Made by a program: the position numbers and the translations under genes. From the NCBI RefSeq assembly GCF_900095725.1, contig NZ_FMMP01000028.1, forward strand, positions 310,001-374,000: 64,000 nucleotides of DNA, given 5' to 3'. The stretch comes from Cellulosilyticum sp. I15G10I2. Its GTDB lineage: Bacteria; Bacillota; Clostridia; Lachnospirales; Cellulosilyticaceae. The notes under the pieces were generated by a model. The model saw only the letters and a list, made by a program, of their open reading frames with translations. It did no database searches and was not told where the DNA came from. Positions 17,666 to 26,094 of the stretch are shown here, in pieces. How positions within the stretch are numbered: the first letter of the stretch is position 1; each line of letters starts with the position of its first letter.

Positions 17666-17713
17666 ACAAGTCCGAATATTTTTCTCAGTTAAAGAGAAAA
17701 CGTTCGAAATATT
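17666..17713. promoter_or_regulatory. Candidate PurR (PurBox) inverted pair
   Basis: ACAAGTCCGAATATT (17666-17680) and, on the other strand, AATATTTCGAACGTT (17699-17713) each resemble the Bacillus PurBox AWWWWCCGAACWWT with one or two mismatches. They face each other about 19 nt apart, near the known spacing of 16-17. They lie between purA and the pyrophosphatase gene. Confidence 0.42.
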
Positions 17714-17749
17714 CACCAAGTATTTCATTACTATTTTATTGGTTGCAGG

Positions 17750-17778
17750 TTGACAATCTCTTAAGTTATTGCTATGTT
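17750..17778 (+). promoter_or_regulatory. Promoter of the pyrophosphatase gene
   Basis: TTGACA, 17 nt, TATGTT. AAGGAGG lies at 17808-17814 and the ATG at 17822. Confidence 0.6.
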
Positions 17779-17821
17779 TATTTTACATTAAATAGTTGCC
17801 TACAATTTAAGGAGGACATTT

Positions 17822-19450
17822 ATGGAAAAAAATATACATGTTTTTGGGCACACAAATCCTGATACAGACTCTATTTGTTCTGCAATAGCTTATACACATC
17901 TCAAAAAAGTTTTAGGAACAGAAAATATCAGAGCTGCGAGACTTGGTAAAGTTAATAAAGAAACCCAATTTGCACTAGATTACTTTAATGTCCCCGCACC
18001 TTTATTAATAGAAAACATTAAACCTCAAGTCAGTGATATGAATTATTATGCCGTTCCTCCAATCTATGTAGGAGATTCTGTTAAAAAAGCTTGGGATGTT
18101 ATGACGACTAATAACAGACAAATGATTCCCATTTTACATCCTGATCATAAACTTGCAGGTGTTATCTCTATTTCTGATATTGCTAAAACTTATATAGGAC
18201 TTACAGATGCATCGGTTCTTAAAAAACACAAAACACCCTTTAGTAATATTTGTTCCGTATTAGACGGCGAATTAATTTCTGGCACTTATCCATCTCCTTG
18301 CATATCAGGAGATGTTTATACAACAGCTTCTATCGGTGAAAATACTGTACTTAATAACATGGATCTTATCATTACAGGTTCAAACCCTTATCATATTCAA
18401 ATGGCTCTTGATTCTGGGGCTGGCTGTATTATTCTTACGGATCAGAATATGTCTGATATAAAGCTTCCTATCTCACTTTCTACCTCTTGTGCTGTTATTT
18501 GTACTTCTTTCTCATTCTTCAAAACAATTAAGATGATTTCTCAGAGTATTCCTGTCAAAAACATTATTATCAATCAAAATCTTATTTATTTTGAAACAGA
18601 TGACAGTTTAGATGAAGTTAAAGAAGTTATGCTTAATAGCCAGCACAGACACTTTCCCATACTAGATGAAGAAGGTCAAGTAAGAGGTGTTATATCAAAA
18701 AGACATCTTATTGATATACAAAAAAAGCAAGTTATATTAGTCGATCATAATGAAAAAGACCAAAGTATTTCCGGTATTGATCAAGCTGAAATATTAGAGA
18801 TTATTGATCATCATAGAATCGCTAATATTGATACAAGAACCCCTGTATTTTTGCGAGCTGAACCAGTCGGATGTACGTGCACTATTATCGCAAAAATGTA
18901 TGAATCGCATCAGGTTGTACCCCCACAAGAAATTGCCGGACTGATGTTAAGTGCTATTTTATCCGATACACTTATTTTCAAATCTCCTACTTGCACCCCT
19001 GATGATATAAAAATGGCTAAACAACTTGCAAAGATCGCTCATATTAATCTGAATGAATATGGTAGCGAACTTCTTGGTGCCGGCACTTCCCTTGAGGGCA
19101 TTCCCGCTTCTGAACTTATAGATACAGACCGCAAGAAGTTTATAATCGGTAAATACAGTGTAAGTGTCGCGCAAGTCAATACAGGTGACTTTGACAGCTT
19201 ATTTAGTCTTAAAGAAGCTATCTTCGAAGAGATGAAGCACTTGGAGATGCGTGAAAACTTAGACCTTTGCCTCCTTATGGTAACAGACATCGTAATTGGC
19301 GGCACTGAGCTATTAGTTATTGGTAAAGAACGCTGGCTTGCTGAACACGCTTTTGGACTTTATAAAACAGATGACAGTATTTTCTTACCCGATGTTTACT
19401 CAAGAAAACAACAAATCATACCAAAACTTATGACCGCTACTCAAATTTAA
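17822..19450 (+). CDS. CBS-domain manganese-dependent inorganic pyrophosphatase (family II)
   Basis: The 542-residue protein hydrolyses pyrophosphate and is regulated by nucleotides. Its domains in order are the DHH metal site (FGHTNPDTDS, 8-17), a first CBS domain (about 70-125), a DRTGG insert (about 130-245), a second CBS domain (about 250-305), DHH (EIIDHHRIAN) and DHHA2 to the end. CBS-PPases of Clostridia bind AMP, ADP or diadenosine polyphosphates at the CBS pair. AAGGAGG lies 7 nt before the ATG. It is divergent from purA, whose pathway yields such nucleotides. Confidence 0.9.
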   Translation: MEKNIHVFGHTNPDTDSICSAIAYTHLKKVLGTENIRAARLGKVNKETQFALDYFNVPAPLLIENIKPQVSDMNYYAVPPIYVGDSVKKAWDVMTTNNRQMIPILHPDHKLAGVISISDIAKTYIGLTDASVLKKHKTPFSNICSVLDGELISGTYPSPCISGDVYTTASIGENTVLNNMDLIITGSNPYHIQMALDSGAGCIILTDQNMSDIKLPISLSTSCAVICTSFSFFKTIKMISQSIPVKNIIINQNLIYFETDDSLDEVKEVMLNSQHRHFPILDEEGQVRGVISKRHLIDIQKKQVILVDHNEKDQSISGIDQAEILEIIDHHRIANIDTRTPVFLRAEPVGCTCTIIAKMYESHQVVPPQEIAGLMLSAILSDTLIFKSPTCTPDDIKMAKQLAKIAHINLNEYGSELLGAGTSLEGIPASELIDTDRKKFIIGKYSVSVAQVNTGDFDSLFSLKEAIFEEMKHLEMRENLDLCLLMVTDIVIGGTELLVIGKERWLAEHAFGLYKTDDSIFLPDVYSRKQQIIPKLMTATQI

Positions 19451-19460
19451 AGAATAAAAG

Positions 19461-19489
19461 TTGAAAAATGCGCCAATTATATTTATAAT
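19461..19489 (+). promoter_or_regulatory. Promoter of the DUF1858 gene
   Basis: TTGAAA, 17 nt, TATAAT, directly after the pyrophosphatase stop. The small downstream gene is probably an independent transcript. Confidence 0.65.
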
Positions 19490-19542
19490 AATATGTGTTA
19501 GATTGTATAATACTATTCTTTTTAATAGAAGGAGATAAAATC

Positions 19543-19755
19543 ATGGCAACTCAAATCACTAAAGATATGATTATCGGACAAATTTTACAAATCGATAAAG
19601 GTGTTATTCCAATACTTATGAATGCTGGTATGCATTGTCTTGGCTGCCCATCTTCACAAATGGAGTCTATTGGCGAAGCATGTATGGTTCATGGCATCGA
19701 TGCTGATGAGTTAGTAGGTAAACTTAATAGTTACCTTGCAACTGTAAGCGAATAA
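19543..19755 (+). CDS. DUF1858 small protein
   Basis: This 70-residue protein matches DUF1858, a small helical domain often found fused to or beside hybrid-cluster and radical enzymes. It has a CLGC pair (MHCLGCPSS) at about 30-38 that may act as a redox disulfide. The ATG at 19543 is chosen because AAGGAG is 7-8 nt upstream; an in-frame start at 19495 would overlap the promoter. It has its own promoter and terminator. Function is unknown. Confidence 0.85.
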   Translation: MATQITKDMIIGQILQIDKGVIPILMNAGMHCLGCPSSQMESIGEACMVHGIDADELVGKLNSYLATVSE

Positions 19756-19781
19756 TAACTACGATTTGCTACTACATTTCT

Positions 19782-19821
19782 AATAGAGGACAGATGGGCT
19801 TAGACCTATCTGTCCTCTATT
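19782..19821 (+). terminator. Terminator after the DUF1858 gene
   Basis: A 16-bp near-perfect stem (AATAGAGGACAGAT with its complement) with a short loop is followed by GTTTGTGTTTTTT. Confidence 0.88.
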
Positions 19822-19889
19822 GTTTGTGTTTTTTCTAGTAATCTCTCGCAAATGACCCTCAGCCTATTTGTGATGTCCTTAAATCCTAT

Positions 19890-20678
19890 TTACTTTTCTT
19901 TTATACTATAATGGTGGCTAAGGGGACTGCTTCCATAGCCTAGATTTGTATCACTACGCAATGCACCTGCTACATATGCTTTAGCACGTTTTACACTTTC
20001 CTCTAGGCTTAGTTCTTTTGCCAGATTACAAGCAATGGCTGAAGAAAGGGTACATCCTGTGCCATGTCTTTCTTTTTGACCTATCCTATTGCCTTTAATC
20101 CAAATAATCTCTCCCCCGGAATAAATAAGATCATCTGCCCGGTCAACTAGGTGACCGCCTTTTATAAGTATATGTCCCTTATAAAACTTATTGATCTCTT
20201 CAGCAGCTTTTATCATATCATCAACCGTACTAATTGAAATACCAGATAAAAGTTCAGCCTCTGGTATATTGGGCGTAATGACATGGGTTATAGTCATAAG
20301 TTTGTTTTTGAGTGCATAGAACGCATCATCATTTAATAAGCTTCTGCCGCTGGTGGCTATCATAACAGGATCTAGAATAACCTTTTGAGCATGGTACTCT
20401 GTCAGCTTATTTACAATGCTCTCTATAATCTCTGCTGATGAAACCATCCCTATCTTAACTGCATCAGGGTAAATATCTGTAAATACTGCGTCTAACTGTG
20501 CCTCCACAAACTCTGGTGTGCATTTTACAACTTCAAATACTTTTTGCGTATTTTGAGCTGTAAGTGCGGTTATAACGCTCATCCCATACATTTTATGTAC
20601 CGTTATCGTCTTAAGATCAGCTTGAATACCTGCCCCTCCGCTGCAATCAGACCCTGCAATAGTTAATACTGTTTTCAA
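19890..20678 (-). CDS. thiD: Hydroxymethylpyrimidine/phosphomethylpyrimidine kinase
   Basis: The 262-residue ribokinase-fold enzyme phosphorylates HMP and HMP-P in thiamine synthesis. It has TIAGSDCSGGAGIQADLKT at the N-terminus, DPVMIATSGRSLL and the anion-hole motif HGTGCTLSSAIA. The start codon is TTG at 20678, with GGAGGG 8 nt upstream. It is the last gene of the TPP-riboswitch thiC operon; thiE is not in the window. Confidence 0.94.
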   Translation of the reverse strand: MKTVLTIAGSDCSGGAGIQADLKTITVHKMYGMSVITALTAQNTQKVFEVVKCTPEFVEAQLDAVFTDIYPDAVKIGMVSSAEIIESIVNKLTEYHAQKVILDPVMIATSGRSLLNDDAFYALKNKLMTITHVITPNIPEAELLSGISISTVDDMIKAAEEINKFYKGHILIKGGHLVDRADDLIYSGGEIIWIKGNRIGQKERHGTGCTLSSAIACNLAKELSLEESVKRAKAYVAGALRSDTNLGYGSSPLSHHYSIKEK

Positions 20679-20696
20679 AATAACCCTCCTGCTTAT

Positions 20697-21341
20697 TTAT
20701 AATAGTTCCTTAAAAGATACTATAAAATGATCACATACTTTCTCGAGTTCTTCCCTATCTTGCTCAGATGATGCATCATAAACACCTACTACTTTGAAGC
20801 CTGCTGCTTTAGCCGTCTTGACACAATATAAGGCATCTTCAAAAACATAAATGTTCTCTTTATCTATTTCGAGTAACGCTGCTGCCTCTAAATAAATTTT
20901 CGGTTCGTCTTTGCCTACTCCTATTTCATCGCAAGTTAGGATAAACTCAAAGTATTCTAAGATGCCAAGTCTTTTTAAAGCACAAAATGCTAATCTTTTA
21001 TTAGAAGCTGTTGCAATCCCCATCTTTGCACCTTTTTTTTGAAGTACCTTTAGGTACTTTTCAATAGAATCTTTTAATGGAATAGTCGTTTTATAATGTT
21101 CTGCTACCTGTGCATAAACTAGGGCCATAATCTCTTCTGGTGTATGATTAATGTGATATTTATCTCTAAAATACTCAGCTGACTGATAAAAGCTCATTGA
21201 TTTCAATGTTTTTTCAATATCTTCTGGCGGCGTAATGTTATGACTTAATAAAAAGTCAGTACCTATACTGCCCCATATGCCCATAGAATCTATCAGGGTG
21301 CCATCAAGATCAAATATAGCGCCTTTAATGGTCTCAAGCAT
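20697..21341 (-). CDS. HAD family phosphatase in the thi operon
   Basis: This 214-residue beta-phosphoglucomutase-like HAD hydrolase has motif I FDLDGTLIDS, a helical cap, motif II TASNKR, motif III Lys in GVGKDEPK and motif IV VFEDALYC. It lies 11 nt from thiC and 18 nt from thiD, so co-transcription under the TPP riboswitch is near certain. A phosphatase for HMP-P, TMP or another pathway intermediate is a plausible inference. An unrelated sugar-phosphate phosphatase cannot be excluded. Confidence 0.85.
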   Translation of the reverse strand: MLETIKGAIFDLDGTLIDSMGIWGSIGTDFLLSHNITPPEDIEKTLKSMSFYQSAEYFRDKYHINHTPEEIMALVYAQVAEHYKTTIPLKDSIEKYLKVLQKKGAKMGIATASNKRLAFCALKRLGILEYFEFILTCDEIGVGKDEPKIYLEAAALLEIDKENIYVFEDALYCVKTAKAAGFKVVGVYDASSEQDREELEKVCDHFIVSFKELL

Positions 21342-21351
21342 CTCTTACCTC

Positions 21352-22653
21352 CTAAATAACATCAACATGTTCGCCGTTTAAAATCTTATTCATATTTCTT
21401 ACAGCACACATTTTACCGCACATTGTACAAGTATCTGAATGCTCTGGTGTAGATTCTTCCCTATATCTTCTTGCTTTTTCTGGGTCAATGGCAAGATCAA
21501 ACATCTTTTCCCAATCAAGATTTTTTCTTGCCGTACTCATTTCATAATCCCATGCCTTAGCACCTTTTATACCTTTTGCAATATCCGCTGCATGGGCTGC
21601 AATCTTAGAAGCTACAATCCCTTCTTTCATATCTTCAAGATTAGGCAGTCTTAAATGCTCAGCCGGTGTCACATAACAAAGGAAAGATGCTCCGTAAGTT
21701 GCTGCAATGGCTCCGCCTATTGCTGATGTAATGTGATCATATCCTGGGGCTACATCAGTTACGAGAGGTCCTAACACATAAAATGGCGCACCCTTACATA
21801 TTGTTTGCTGGATCTTCATATTAGCTTCTATTTGATCTAGAGGCATATGGCCTGGCCCCTCAATGATGACCTGAACGTCTTTATCCCAAGCTCTTTGTGT
21901 AAGTTCTCCAAGTGCAATAAGTTCTTCGATCTGAGAAATATCACTGGCATCCTCTATGGAACCTGGTCTGCAAGCATCCCCTAGACTCATAGTTACATCG
22001 TAAGTTCTGCAGATTTCTAAAACTTCATCATAAAATTCATAGAAAGGATTTTCATTGCCTGTCATTTCCATCCATGCAAAAATGAGTGAACCCCCTCTTG
22101 AAACAATATTTGTTAAACGTTTATTATTTTTAAATCTTTGAGCTGTTTGCTTATTAATGCCGCAATGTATGGTCATAAAGTCAACACCATCTTCTGCATG
22201 CATCTTAACAATATCAAGCCACTCCTTAGCTGTAATTTTATCGAGTTCTTTATTATAGTAAACAATCGCATCATAAATAGGCACTGTACCTATCATTGCC
22301 TTACATTCTTCCACAAGTTTTTTTCTAAAAGTATGGGTATCTCCAAAAGAACTTAAATCCATAATAGATTCTGCACCCATTGCAACTGCTCCTTGGACTT
22401 TTTCCATCTCCATCTCAAGATTGAGACAGTCTTTAGAAGTTCCTAAATTAACATTGATTTTAGTTTTTAATTTATTACCTACACCGTTTGGATCTAAAGA
22501 CTTGTGGTTTTTGTTAGCAGGAATAACTGCCTTACCTTGTGCGACTAACTCTCTTAGCTCTTCAACTGCCATATTTTCTTTTTCGGCTACTATACGCAGC
22601 TGTTCTGTGATAATACCTTTTCTTGCTGCATCCATTTGTGTTGTATATTGCAT
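21352..22653 (-). CDS. thiC: Phosphomethylpyrimidine synthase
   Basis: ThiC rearranges aminoimidazole ribotide to HMP-P with SAM and a [4Fe-4S] cluster. This 433-residue form has the C-terminal cluster motif [12 protein letters not shown] and the active-site blocks [20 protein letters not shown] and [15 protein letters not shown]. It lacks the long N-terminal extension of the enteric protein, as is usual in Clostridia. The ATG at 22653 has AAGGAG 9-10 nt upstream; a TTG 30 nt further out overlaps that site. A TPP riboswitch with terminator lies upstream. Confidence 0.96.
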   Translation of the reverse strand: MQYTTQMDAARKGIITEQLRIVAEKENMAVEELRELVAQGKAVIPANKNHKSLDPNGVGNKLKTKINVNLGTSKDCLNLEMEMEKVQGAVAMGAESIMDLSSFGDTHTFRKKLVEECKAMIGTVPIYDAIVYYNKELDKITAKEWLDIVKMHAEDGVDFMTIHCGINKQTAQRFKNNKRLTNIVSRGGSLIFAWMEMTGNENPFYEFYDEVLEICRTYDVTMSLGDACRPGSIEDASDISQIEELIALGELTQRAWDKDVQVIIEGPGHMPLDQIEANMKIQQTICKGAPFYVLGPLVTDVAPGYDHITSAIGGAIAATYGASFLCYVTPAEHLRLPNLEDMKEGIVASKIAAHAADIAKGIKGAKAWDYEMSTARKNLDWEKMFDLAIDPEKARRYREESTPEHSDTCTMCGKMCAVRNMNKILNGEHVDVI

Positions 22654-22718
22654 TCTACATTTCTCCTTTACAAGACATATCAATTTAATTTAACATCCTA
22701 TGAAAGGGAACAAAAAAA

Positions 22719-22743
22719 GTGCCTACTATACACAGTAAGCACT
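22719..22743 (-). terminator. Expression-platform terminator of the TPP riboswitch
   Basis: The arms AGTGCCTACT and AGTAAGCACT pair with one G-U. On the minus strand the next bases are seven T. It lies between the aptamer and thiC. Confidence 0.88.
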
Positions 22744-22769
22744 TCTAATCCAATACAAAAGTATAAGAT

Positions 22770-22855
22770 ACGCCTCCCTACGCTAGTATTAACTAACAGG
22801 TTCAAAGGGTCAGGTTTTAACCTTCTCAACCAAAATGGTCCCCCCGCAAAACATA
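22770..22855 (-). ncRNA. TPP riboswitch (THI box)
   Basis: Read on the minus strand, the region contains the conserved THI-box blocks CTGACCCTTTGAACCTG, GTTAATACTAGCGTAGGGA and a 5' G-rich segment. These match the pyrimidine- and pyrophosphate-binding helices of the TPP aptamer. It precedes thiC and is followed by a terminator, so TPP should cause premature termination. Confidence 0.95.
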
Positions 22856-22875
22856 GATATTAAATTTGTCTTTAG

Positions 22876-22904
22876 TATAACACTGCTGGGTAATTAAGTA
22901 AATC
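22876..22904 (+). repeat. 29-nt dispersed repeat, copy 1
   Basis: This segment matches 25125-25153 at 26 of 29 positions, with a shared core CTGGGTAATTAAGTAAATC. No protein or RNA family was recognised. Confidence 0.6.
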
Positions 22905-22941
22905 CCTATAAATAGGGGAGTAAATCATTTGACTTAGGTCT

Positions 22942-23128
22942 GCAGGGAATTTTAGGGTTCTCCAGTTGCCCACTTGCGTAGTTCTAAAAATCTAAGCACT
23001 TTCTTCAAATGAACGCCGCAAACTCGCGTACGCTTAAACAGTGCGGCTAAAAGCCATTTGAATAAACTACTAAGATTTTCGTTACGAGCTACTCCAGAGG
23101 CAACTTCCGAACCCTAAAATCTCCCTGC
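22942..23128. repeat. 187-bp palindromic dispersed element, copy A
   Basis: The ends form an inverted repeat (GCAGGGAATTTTAGGGTTC against its near complement), and pairing continues towards a central loop. The whole is about 65% identical, in reverse orientation, to 45655-45840. The arms differ between copies but each copy keeps its own pairing. No ORF is present. Confidence 0.8.
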
Positions 23129-23209
23129 TAGGCTTTAGAATGTGTTTAATCTGCCAATTAAAAAATAAGGCCTTTTACCACAGTTTTTAATTAAAACAAC
23201 CGGTATTCG

Positions 23210-23264
23210 TTGACATTTTTATATAAATGCTTTATTATTATCACAGATATTGATAATCAATATC
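23210..23264 (+). promoter_or_regulatory. Promoter with Fur box for the FMN-binding lipoprotein gene
   Basis: TTGACA (23210-23215), 17 nt, TATTAT is followed at 23246-23264 by a 19-nt 9-1-9 palindrome, GATATTGATAATCAATATC. This fits the Fur box at 17 of 19 positions. Iron-dependent repression is likely. Confidence 0.78.
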
Positions 23265-23317
23265 ATCTATTCGGCAACCTAATACATTTTAGGATAAAAT
23301 ATTAAGGAGGATTAAAC

Positions 23318-24022
23318 TTGCATTTATTAATTAAACTTATGGCTATAGGTACAATGATTTCTATTCCTTTAGTTGGTTGTACTTCACAAAAAGAGGTGCC
23401 AAATAATATAGCGGATAAGAATACTAAGATACAAATATCCCAACCCATTACTGAAAATGAAAATACATACTTGGAAGAGAAAGCAGAAGAAGAAAAGCAA
23501 GATATTAAAAGCGCAGAAAAAGAAACCCCTAATACCCCTGTAACATCTGGTAATAAGGAAGATGCCAAAAAGGATACTATTAAAGATGCTACAGTGCCAA
23601 AGGACGCTTCTCAACCAATAACTCCAAATAATAACAAAGTAACTGATAATACAACAACTCAGAAAACATTAAAACCTACTACAATTAACACCTCAAGCAT
23701 GCAAGATGCTAAAGATGTAGTAAAAGAAGATCCTAAAGAGCAGCAGCCTTCAGAAATTAAAGTATCCCAACCTATCATTTATAAAGGTTCTGCTATGGGG
23801 AATGATGGCATGATAGATGTAGCTGTAACTGTAATTGATGAGAAAATTTACAGCATTGAGGTGCTATCTCATGAAGACACTCCGAGGATTGCCCAAAACG
23901 CATTTGAACATCTTACTAATACTATTGTTGCTTCGCAAAAGATAGACATTGATACCGTATCCGGTGCTACATACTCGTCTGAAGGTTTTTTAAAAGCAGT
24001 TAAAAACGCTCTTGCTAAATAA
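23318..24022 (+). CDS. FMN-binding-domain lipoprotein
   Basis: The 234-residue protein begins at TTG (AAGGAGG is 7 nt upstream). It has a signal peptide with lipobox LVGC and a long Lys/Glu/Thr-rich linker (about 25-145) that can span the cell wall. A C-terminal FMN_bind domain (about 150-233) ends with DTVSGATYSS. That motif is the consensus for covalent FMN attachment to Thr by ApbE, as in RnfG, NqrC and the Listeria lipoprotein PplA. A Fur box in its promoter links it to iron starvation. A role in flavin-based extracellular electron transfer or ferric reduction is inferred. Confidence 0.85.
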   Translation: MHLLIKLMAIGTMISIPLVGCTSQKEVPNNIADKNTKIQISQPITENENTYLEEKAEEEKQDIKSAEKETPNTPVTSGNKEDAKKDTIKDATVPKDASQPITPNNNKVTDNTTTQKTLKPTTINTSSMQDAKDVVKEDPKEQQPSEIKVSQPIIYKGSAMGNDGMIDVAVTVIDEKIYSIEVLSHEDTPRIAQNAFEHLTNTIVASQKIDIDTVSGATYSSEGFLKAVKNALAK

Positions 24023-24034
24023 ATTATTAATCTA

Positions 24035-24064
24035 TGAGTCATTGGGCTGTTTCCCAATGACTCA
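24035..24064 (+). terminator. Terminator after the FMN-binding lipoprotein gene
   Basis: A perfect 12-bp stem (TGAGTCATTGGG and its complement) with a 6-nt loop is followed by TTCTCTTT. Confidence 0.85.
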
Positions 24065-24125
24065 TTCTCTTTCAACATATATGGATTTAAAAAGTCTGTA
24101 AAAATTTTTGTGTTCAACTAAAAAA

Positions 24126-24150
24126 GCAGGTACTCTAAGTGAATACCTGC
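24126..24150 (-). terminator. Terminator after the second FMN-binding protein gene
   Basis: A 7-bp stem GCAGGTA/TACCTGC is followed on the minus strand by TTTTTT. It lies 43 nt beyond the stop at 24194. Confidence 0.75.
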
Positions 24151-24193
24151 CTCAAATTTTGATAAACTACTTCTAATTAACTCTTATCAGCGA

Positions 24194-24844
24194 TTACTTT
24201 TTTGGATAACTATATACCCCTCTATTAAGCCCGTCGTTAATTGCTGAAATGACTTTGCCTGATCTTAACGTAGCGCCTGTCATACCATCTACTTCGCTTG
24301 TTACAATTTTCCCTGGCTCGTAAAGATCCTTTATACCTGCTCTAACGTCTTTTCCTACAAGATAGTTAATTAAAGCCTCATATTGTGTTTTTAAACCTAT
24401 AACTTTTGCATCTTCTTTTTCTGCTCTATAATCTACATCTTTGTAATATAAGTGTCTAAAGCTAGTGTTTTGTACAATATTATTCTTGATTTCAAACTGA
24501 ACAGCAACTTGCTGATACCCTTCACCAAAAGATCCTCTGTAGACACCATCTTGATATGACGTCATACTTGGTGCTTTAAAAGTACCTGCATCATTAATAT
24601 ACGCTGAGTTAGTTTTTTCATCCCACACGATTTCTTTGCCAAGATTTTGTGATACAAACCTTAATGGTACATATGTAGTATTCTTGTAAACAATAGCACC
24701 CATATTTGCAGGTGATGCCTTTTCTACTCCGTTAAAATAATACTTTATTGATGTAAGATATGCCTCGATTTTCGTATCGGATGCATGAGCTACCCCTCCC
24801 ATTAATACTGCACCAACCATTAAACCAGAAATAAATTTTTTCAT
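24194..24844 (-). CDS. Exported stalk/FMN-binding-domain protein
   Basis: The 216-residue protein has a Sec signal peptide (cleavage near AHA-SD) and a copper-amine-oxidase-N/stalk-like domain (about 25-88, with TYVPLRFVSQNLG). A C-terminal FMN_bind domain carries DGMTGATLRS, which fits the core of the ApbE flavinylation motif. ATG at 24844 is preferred to the adjacent GTG. Its promoter carries a Fur box. It faces the other iron-regulated FMN-binding protein across paired terminators, suggesting one functional pair. Confidence 0.83.
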   Translation of the reverse strand: MKKFISGLMVGAVLMGGVAHASDTKIEAYLTSIKYYFNGVEKASPANMGAIVYKNTTYVPLRFVSQNLGKEIVWDEKTNSAYINDAGTFKAPSMTSYQDGVYRGSFGEGYQQVAVQFEIKNNIVQNTSFRHLYYKDVDYRAEKEDAKVIGLKTQYEALINYLVGKDVRAGIKDLYEPGKIVTSEVDGMTGATLRSGKVISAINDGLNRGVYSYPKK

Positions 24845-24960
24845 CACAATTCTCCTTTAATATTTATATATTAGTCGGTTGCAGCATGCTGCAGCCTTTG
24901 ACTATATTTCTTTTTTAACCTGTGTTGATAAACATTAACAAACGATATTAGATTATATAT

Positions 24961-25017
24961 GATAATGATTATCGTTTTCTACTTTTATATATTATCTTTT
25001 TTGCTATGTTTTGTCAA
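24961..25017 (-). promoter_or_regulatory. Promoter with Fur box for the stalk/FMN-binding gene
   Basis: On the minus strand TTGACA (25012-25017), 17 nt, TAATAT (24989-24994) is followed by a Fur-type palindrome GATAATGATTATC at 24961-24973. Confidence 0.72.
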
Positions 25018-25058
25018 TATTTTTTACATCTTTCAACAAATTCCGAGATATAAAAAAA

Positions 25059-25091
25059 CCTAGAAACCTTGAGTTTACAAGGTATTCTAGG
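25059..25091 (-). terminator. Terminator after the hemolysin III homologue
   Basis: The arms CCTAGAAACCTTG and CAAGGTATTCTAGG pair with one bulge. On the minus strand seven T follow. A second small stem (CTCCC/GGGAG, 25102-25124) lies before it. Confidence 0.8.
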
Positions 25092-25124
25092 CTTATATTT
25101 TCTCCCAGTTATCAAAGACGGGAG

Positions 25125-25153
25125 TATAGCATTACTGGGTAATTAAGTAAATC
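25125..25153 (+). repeat. 29-nt dispersed repeat, copy 2
   Basis: It matches 22876-22904 at 26 of 29 positions in the same orientation. It lies just past the stop of the hemolysin III homologue. Confidence 0.6.
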
Positions 25154-25172
25154 TCAAAAATGCTCAATCCAA

Positions 25173-25826
25173 TCATACATACATATAGATTGAAAAAAAG
25201 AGCAGTATACTTCCAGCAAGTACAAAGAGATGCCATATAAAATGATGATATTTAAACCAGTCAAATACAAAAAATAAAACACCGATACTATAACATAATC
25301 CTCCTGCAAGTAATAATAAAAAACCCATTGGAGACATTGTTTGAAAAAGAGTGCCTACAAAGAAAACAATCATCCACCCCATTAACAGATAGATAAGAAC
25401 ATGTATTTTGACAAATCTCTCGATATACATCATTTTAAATACAACACCCAGTATAGCAAGTCCCCACTGAATACTACAGATGACCATACCCAAAGTACCG
25501 CCAATTGCAAGCAGGCAAAAAGGTGTATATGTACCAGCAATTAACAAATAAACGGATGAATGATCCATCCGTTCAAATACATTCTTCACTTTCCCCTCTG
25601 GAAATCCATGATAAACCATAGAGCACCCATAAAGCATAATAAGTGAAACTGAATAAATAACCATACTGACTGTATATAAGGTATCATTCATCCTCATACC
25701 TTTTATGACGAGTAGAACTAAAGCAGCAATACCAAGTAACATCCCAATTCCATGGGCAATTGAATGGGCAATTTCTTCTCCAAGAGAAAAATGTTTTCTA
25801 ACAACTACTATTTTAAGTTTGTTCAT
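25173..25826 (-). CDS. Hemolysin III/TrhA family membrane protein
   Basis: The 217-residue protein has seven hydrophobic helices and the PAQR-type motifs EEIAHSIAHGIG near the N-terminus, SMVYHGFPEG and ERMDHSSVYLLIAGTYTPF, and a C-terminal HHFIWHLFVLAGS. The His and Asp residues form the family's metal site. The start at 25826 has GGAGG 7 nt upstream; the longer frame overlaps this site. TrhA homologues influence membrane fluidity; haemolysis is not established for most. Confidence 0.9.
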   Translation of the reverse strand: MNKLKIVVVRKHFSLGEEIAHSIAHGIGMLLGIAALVLLVIKGMRMNDTLYTVSMVIYSVSLIMLYGCSMVYHGFPEGKVKNVFERMDHSSVYLLIAGTYTPFCLLAIGGTLGMVICSIQWGLAILGVVFKMMYIERFVKIHVLIYLLMGWMIVFFVGTLFQTMSPMGFLLLLAGGLCYSIGVLFFVFDWFKYHHFIWHLFVLAGSILLFFSIYMYV

Positions 25827-26020
25827 CCCGCACCTCCATAAAACGCACAAGCGCCAAATAATATAATTTTAAGAGGATTATATTTTGATACTATTATTAC
25901 TCTTTATTATAATCTACTCTTCAGTCATTTTAAACAGTAACTTTATCAAGGTATTCTGCAACATAGCTAAAATATATTTTTTATTGTTCTCAATACACTT
26001 CCCACCTAATTAAGTTATTT

Positions 26021-26042
26021 ATGATATGGTTCACCGCATCAT
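26021..26042. repeat. Short REP-like hairpin, copy a
   Basis: ATGATATGGTTCACCGCATC plus AT forms a 10-bp imperfect stem. It belongs to a set with consensus TTATGATACGGTTCACCGTA, with other members near 27541, 38879, 45891 and 45973. Confidence 0.6.
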
Positions 26043-26094
26043 TGGATCTGCAATTTTATTTATAATAAAACAATTCTTAGGACAAATCGCTAAC

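Noticed and set aside
22942-23128. Intact insertion sequence at the palindromic element
   Set aside because: There is no transposase ORF and the length is under 200 bp, so only a non-autonomous element or RNA is possible.
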